DNA of 64,000 bases from Paludibacter jiangxiensis (GTDB lineage: Bacteria; Bacteroidota; Bacteroidia; Bacteroidales; Paludibacteraceae), in NCBI RefSeq assembly GCF_001618385.1, contig NZ_BDCR01000001.1:806001-870000 (forward strand), read 5' to 3'. The notes beneath the pieces are model-generated. The model searched no databases, was not told where the DNA came from, and saw only the letters and a program-made list of their open reading frames with translations. The translations under genes and the position numbers were made by a program. Below are positions 61,637-64,000 of this stretch, one piece after another. Within the stretch, counting starts at the first letter, position 1. Each line of letters starts with the position of its first letter.

Positions 61637-62818
61637 TCAACGCGTTTTTGATCGGAATCCAATCAGAATCAGCAGGATCATTACCGCCCAGGTGAGCATT
61701 TGCAGCGATACCCAGAGCCAGCCACCGGCCTGCCAGCAGAGCAGTCCCACGAAGGTGCCAAGCGCGCCACCGGTGAAAAAGGTGGTCATGTAGATGGTGT
61801 TGATGCGGCTATGCGACGACTCGTCGAGGGTGTAGACCAGCGCCACATTGGTCACCTGCATGGCCTGCGCCCCGATGTCGAGCAGCAGCACGGCAGCCAC
61901 CAGCATAATCACCGACTGGTCGAAAAAGAGCATCAGTAGCACGGCGGCAATCATCATCGTGATGGCGTAGAGCTGCACACGGTTGGTGTTTCCCCGGTCG
62001 GACTGCTTCCCGAAAAGCGGCGCCATCAATGCCCCTGCAATGGCCACCAGTCCGAAGAGGCCGATGGTGTCTGTGTGGAAACGAAACGGTGCCCCGCTGA
62101 GGTGAAAGGTGAGGGTGGTCCAGAAGGAGCAGAAGATGCCGAACTGGAAAGCGCCCATCAGGGCCACCTTGCGCAGCAGCGGATAGCGGGGCAACATGCT
62201 GAGCGCCGAGCCAAGCAATTTAAGGTAACTGCCCTTGAACGGAGTTTCTACTTCGGGCAGGTAGGTTTTGAGCAGCAGGGTAACCAACAACACCAGACCG
62301 GCCGAAAAGCCATAGACCCAACGCCACGAGAGCCATTCGGCAATGGCGCCGCTAAACACCCGCGCGGCAAGGATGCCGATGAGGATGCCCGTAAAAATAG
62401 TGCCTACCGTTTTGCCCCGGTTGACGCTGTCGAGACCGGCCGCCATGGGCAGAATCACCTGCACGGCCACTGACAGGATGCCGATAAGTACGCTGAGTAC
62501 CCACACCTGTAGGATGCTGGCCGCGAAAATCATCAGCAACAACGAGAGAAATAACAGTGCCAACAGGTTTACGATCAGTGATTTTTTGTTCACCTTGTCG
62601 CCCAGCGGAGTGATAAAGAAGAGTCCGAGCCCGTAACCGATTTGCGCCAGCATGGAGGTGAGTCCGGCCTGCGCTTCGGTGCATCCGAAGGTGGTCGAAA
62701 TATCTTTCAGAATGGGTTGGTTGTAATAGATATTGGCAACCGAAATGCCGGCTGCCACCGCCATCAGCATTACCTGAAAGCGGGAAAGAGATCTGTTTGG
62801 GTTGTCGATTGGAGTCAT
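61637..62818 (-). CDS. MFS transporter (drug/metabolite exporter type)
   Basis: A 393-residue inner-membrane transporter with twelve predicted helices. Motif A-like GDKVNKKSLIV follows helix 2; ANIYYNQPILKDISTTFG is typical of the YnfM-type/DHA1 proton antiporters, which often export small molecules. GC-rich, Ala/Leu-rich. The substrate is unknown. The N-terminus at 62818 (MTPIDNPNRSLSRFQV) is a normal cytoplasmic start. The gap to the AbiJ-like gene has an AT-rich 150 bp without features. Confidence 0.88.
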   Translation of the reverse strand: MTPIDNPNRSLSRFQVMLMAVAAGISVANIYYNQPILKDISTTFGCTEAQAGLTSMLAQIGYGLGLFFITPLGDKVNKKSLIVNLLALLFLSLLLMIFAASILQVWVLSVLIGILSVAVQVILPMAAGLDSVNRGKTVGTIFTGILIGILAARVFSGAIAEWLSWRWVYGFSAGLVLLVTLLLKTYLPEVETPFKGSYLKLLGSALSMLPRYPLLRKVALMGAFQFGIFCSFWTTLTFHLSGAPFRFHTDTIGLFGLVAIAGALMAPLFGKQSDRGNTNRVQLYAITMMIAAVLLMLFFDQSVIMLVAAVLLLDIGAQAMQVTNVALVYTLDESSHSRINTIYMTTFFTGGALGTFVGLLCWQAGGWLWVSLQMLTWAVMILLILIGFRSKTR

Positions 62819-63252
62819 CGTGATGAAAGCGAATGGAACTGCAAAGGTAGATATTTCGCAGGCTCATCCGTCCTTTACAAAAGGATAGGCATTGAAAAGT
62901 TATTCAAGTCAGATTTGGAGTGGCCTTGTCCGGTGAGCCAAAAAACAAGAGAGGAAGCGGAAAGAATCGTCCTTGTTTGAAGTTTTCGACGTAAGGAGGA
63001 AACAAGTTTGGACGGTTCCCGCTTACGAACGCTAGTTTTTTGAGCGAAGCGGGCATAGCCTTGAATTTTTTGCTTCCTTTTTGCTTCAAGGCAAAAAGGA
63101 AGTCGGGGTTATAGGGGTGGAAACCCCTTATCAAATTTTTTAATGCGGGATATATATTCCTTTCACATCTTTTAATGGGGCAAAGAGTACCATTTCCCGC
63201 TTTGTTCAGCGACATTTGTAATCGCAATAAACGAAACTAAAAATAGAAATTT
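62819..63252. other. Divergent intergenic region between MFS and aldo/keto reductase genes
   Basis: This 434-bp gap must hold both promoters. On the minus strand TACCTTTG (62849 to 62842) is a -7-like element for the MFS gene without a proper -33. The middle (63073-63127) contains two hairpins, described separately. The rest has no credible ORF or RNA gene. Confidence 0.5.
63073..63127. repeat. Hairpin pair in divergent spacer
   Basis: CTTCCTTTTTGC-ttcaag-GCAAAAAGGAAG (63073-63102) is a perfect 12-bp stem, and GGGGT-ggaa-ACCCC (63114-63127) is a second small stem. Position between divergent genes argues against a terminator; it looks like a dispersed repeat. Confidence 0.65.
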
Positions 63253-64000
63253 ATGCAATACAAACAATTTGGAAATACAGGACTGATGGTGTCCGAACTT
63301 TGCCTCGGCACGATGACTTTCGGAGGAAAAGGCTACTGGACAGCCATTGGAACGCTGCCTCAGGATGAAGTGAATGCACTGGTGAAACAGGCTGTCGATG
63401 CCGGTATTAACTTTATTGATACGGCCAACGTGTACAGCCTCGGATTGAGCGAAGAGATGACCGGACAGGCCATCCGCGAGCTTGGACTGAAACGCGACGA
63501 TCTGGTAATCGCCACCAAAGTGTGCGGCATGATGGGCGAGGGACCTAACGAAGCGGGATTGAGCCGGAAACATATCCTGCAACAGGCCGACGAGAGCCGG
63601 AAACGTCTTAACATGGACTACATCGACCTGTATCAGATTCACGGCTTCGATCCGTTGACCCCGTTTGAAGAGACACTGGAAGCACTCGACGTATTGGTGA
63701 AAAGTGGCAAGGTGCGTTACATCGGTTGCTCCAACTTGGCGGCCTGGCAAATTATGAAATCGCTGGGCATTTCGGCGCAAAACCGTCTGGCAAAATATGT
63801 GTCGTTACAGGCCTATTATACCATTGCTGGTCGTGATCTGGAACGGGAACTAGTGCCGTTGCTGCTCGACCAGAAGATGGGACTGATGGTGTGGAGTCCG
63901 CTGGCAGGAGGTTTCCTGAGTGGAAAATATAGTCGCAATGCATCTACCGAAGAGGGGCGCCGCGTCAACTTCGACTTTCCTCCTATCAACAAGGAGAAAG
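63253..64000 (+). CDS. Aldo/keto reductase (3' end cut off)
   Basis: NADPH-dependent oxidoreductase of the AKR superfamily, 249 complete codons visible. QFGNTGLMVSELCLGTMTFGG begins the barrel; the catalytic tetrad is recognisable as DTANVYS (Asp, Tyr), IATKVCG (Lys) and YQIHGFDP (His). RRKHILQQ-type and SNLAAWQIMKS segments follow, as does WSPLAGGFLSGKY. It is close to the YajO/general-stress type of AKR, acting on aldehydes or ketones; the physiological substrate is unknown. The nucleotide-binding C-terminus lies beyond the window. Confidence 0.92.
   Translation, partial: MQYKQFGNTGLMVSELCLGTMTFGGKGYWTAIGTLPQDEVNALVKQAVDAGINFIDTANVYSLGLSEEMTGQAIRELGLKRDDLVIATKVCGMMGEGPNEAGLSRKHILQQADESRKRLNMDYIDLYQIHGFDPLTPFEETLEALDVLVKSGKVRYIGCSNLAAWQIMKSLGISAQNRLAKYVSLQAYYTIAGRDLERELVPLLLDQKMGLMVWSPLAGGFLSGKYSRNASTEEGRRVNFDFPPINKEK

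Noticed and set aside
1-64000. tRNA, rRNA or CRISPR loci
   Set aside because: No T-arm like GGTTCGAATCC with cloverleaf context, no rRNA stretches and no regularly spaced direct repeats were found by eye; a covariance-model scan would be needed to exclude tRNAs fully.

Overview
The window reads as chromosomal DNA of a strictly anaerobic Bacteroidales-type bacterium (phylum Bacteroidota), perhaps from the Paludibacter side of the order. Evidence for the phylum: promoters of the -33 TTTG / -7 TAnnTTTG type, almost no Shine-Dalgarno sequences, the DUF4295-L33-L28 mini-operon, a SusC-type plug protein, DUF4403, DUF3316, WbqC and DUF6427 families, and a menaquinone operon with a fused MenC-MenE. 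No rRNA, tRNA, insertion sequence, CRISPR array or prophage was recognised. The species call is inference.

Layout. 1-7.5 kb (minus strand): a complete hdrCBA-flxDCBA set (flxA cut by the window edge), encoding a flavin-based electron-bifurcating complex expected to link NADH, ferredoxin and a disulfide/thiol couple. Nearly every junction in this operon carries a dispersed repeat, and a four-helix-bundle (S23-type) gene sits between flxB and flxA inside a pair of inverted repeats. 7.8-10.3 kb: an ECF sigma factor, a membrane anti-sigma-like protein, a small exported protein and an outer-membrane barrel. 10.5-13.6 kb (plus): ferredoxin-nitroreductase, CDP-alcohol phosphatidyltransferase, and a methyltransferase / DUF134 / NifX-like set. 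13.7-19.2 kb: a stand-alone SusC-like plug protein, RlpA, WbqC, PepD, an S41 peptidase with a G10 tract, and DUF3316.

19.4-31.5 kb is mostly plus-strand housekeeping: mnmG, a pair of parS-like sites, apt, uvrC, ribF, an M3 peptidase, dusB (minus), adenine deaminase and a glutamine amidotransferase. 31.6-33.5 kb is a LemA/TPM operon (minus). 33.7-39 kb holds mnmA, a U32 protein, DUF4403, PAP2 and nadA. An AT-rich 0.5-kb gap at 39.1-39.6 kb carries four DnaA-box-like 9-mers. 39.6-48.5 kb: Lrp regulator, acyltransferase, tsaE, ddl, ribosomal genes, AsmA, panD, panC, pyrH. 48.7-50.8 kb: metallophosphoesterase and nucleoside transporter.

50.9-59.1 kb is a menaquinone operon, menI-menF-menD-menB-menCE, interrupted by a BRO-family gene and by a three-domain lipoprotein. 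59.3-64 kb is accessory: GH53 galactanase, a hairpin-rich repeat, an AT-rich AbiJ-like defence gene, an MFS exporter, and an aldo/keto reductase cut by the window end.

Main points of interest: the single-gene insertions (S23, BRO) associated with one shared repeat family, the Flx-Hdr complex in a Bacteroidales background, the two parS sites with a candidate origin-like region 18 kb away, the AbiJ-like gene next to a hairpin array, and the slippable S41 peptidase gene.
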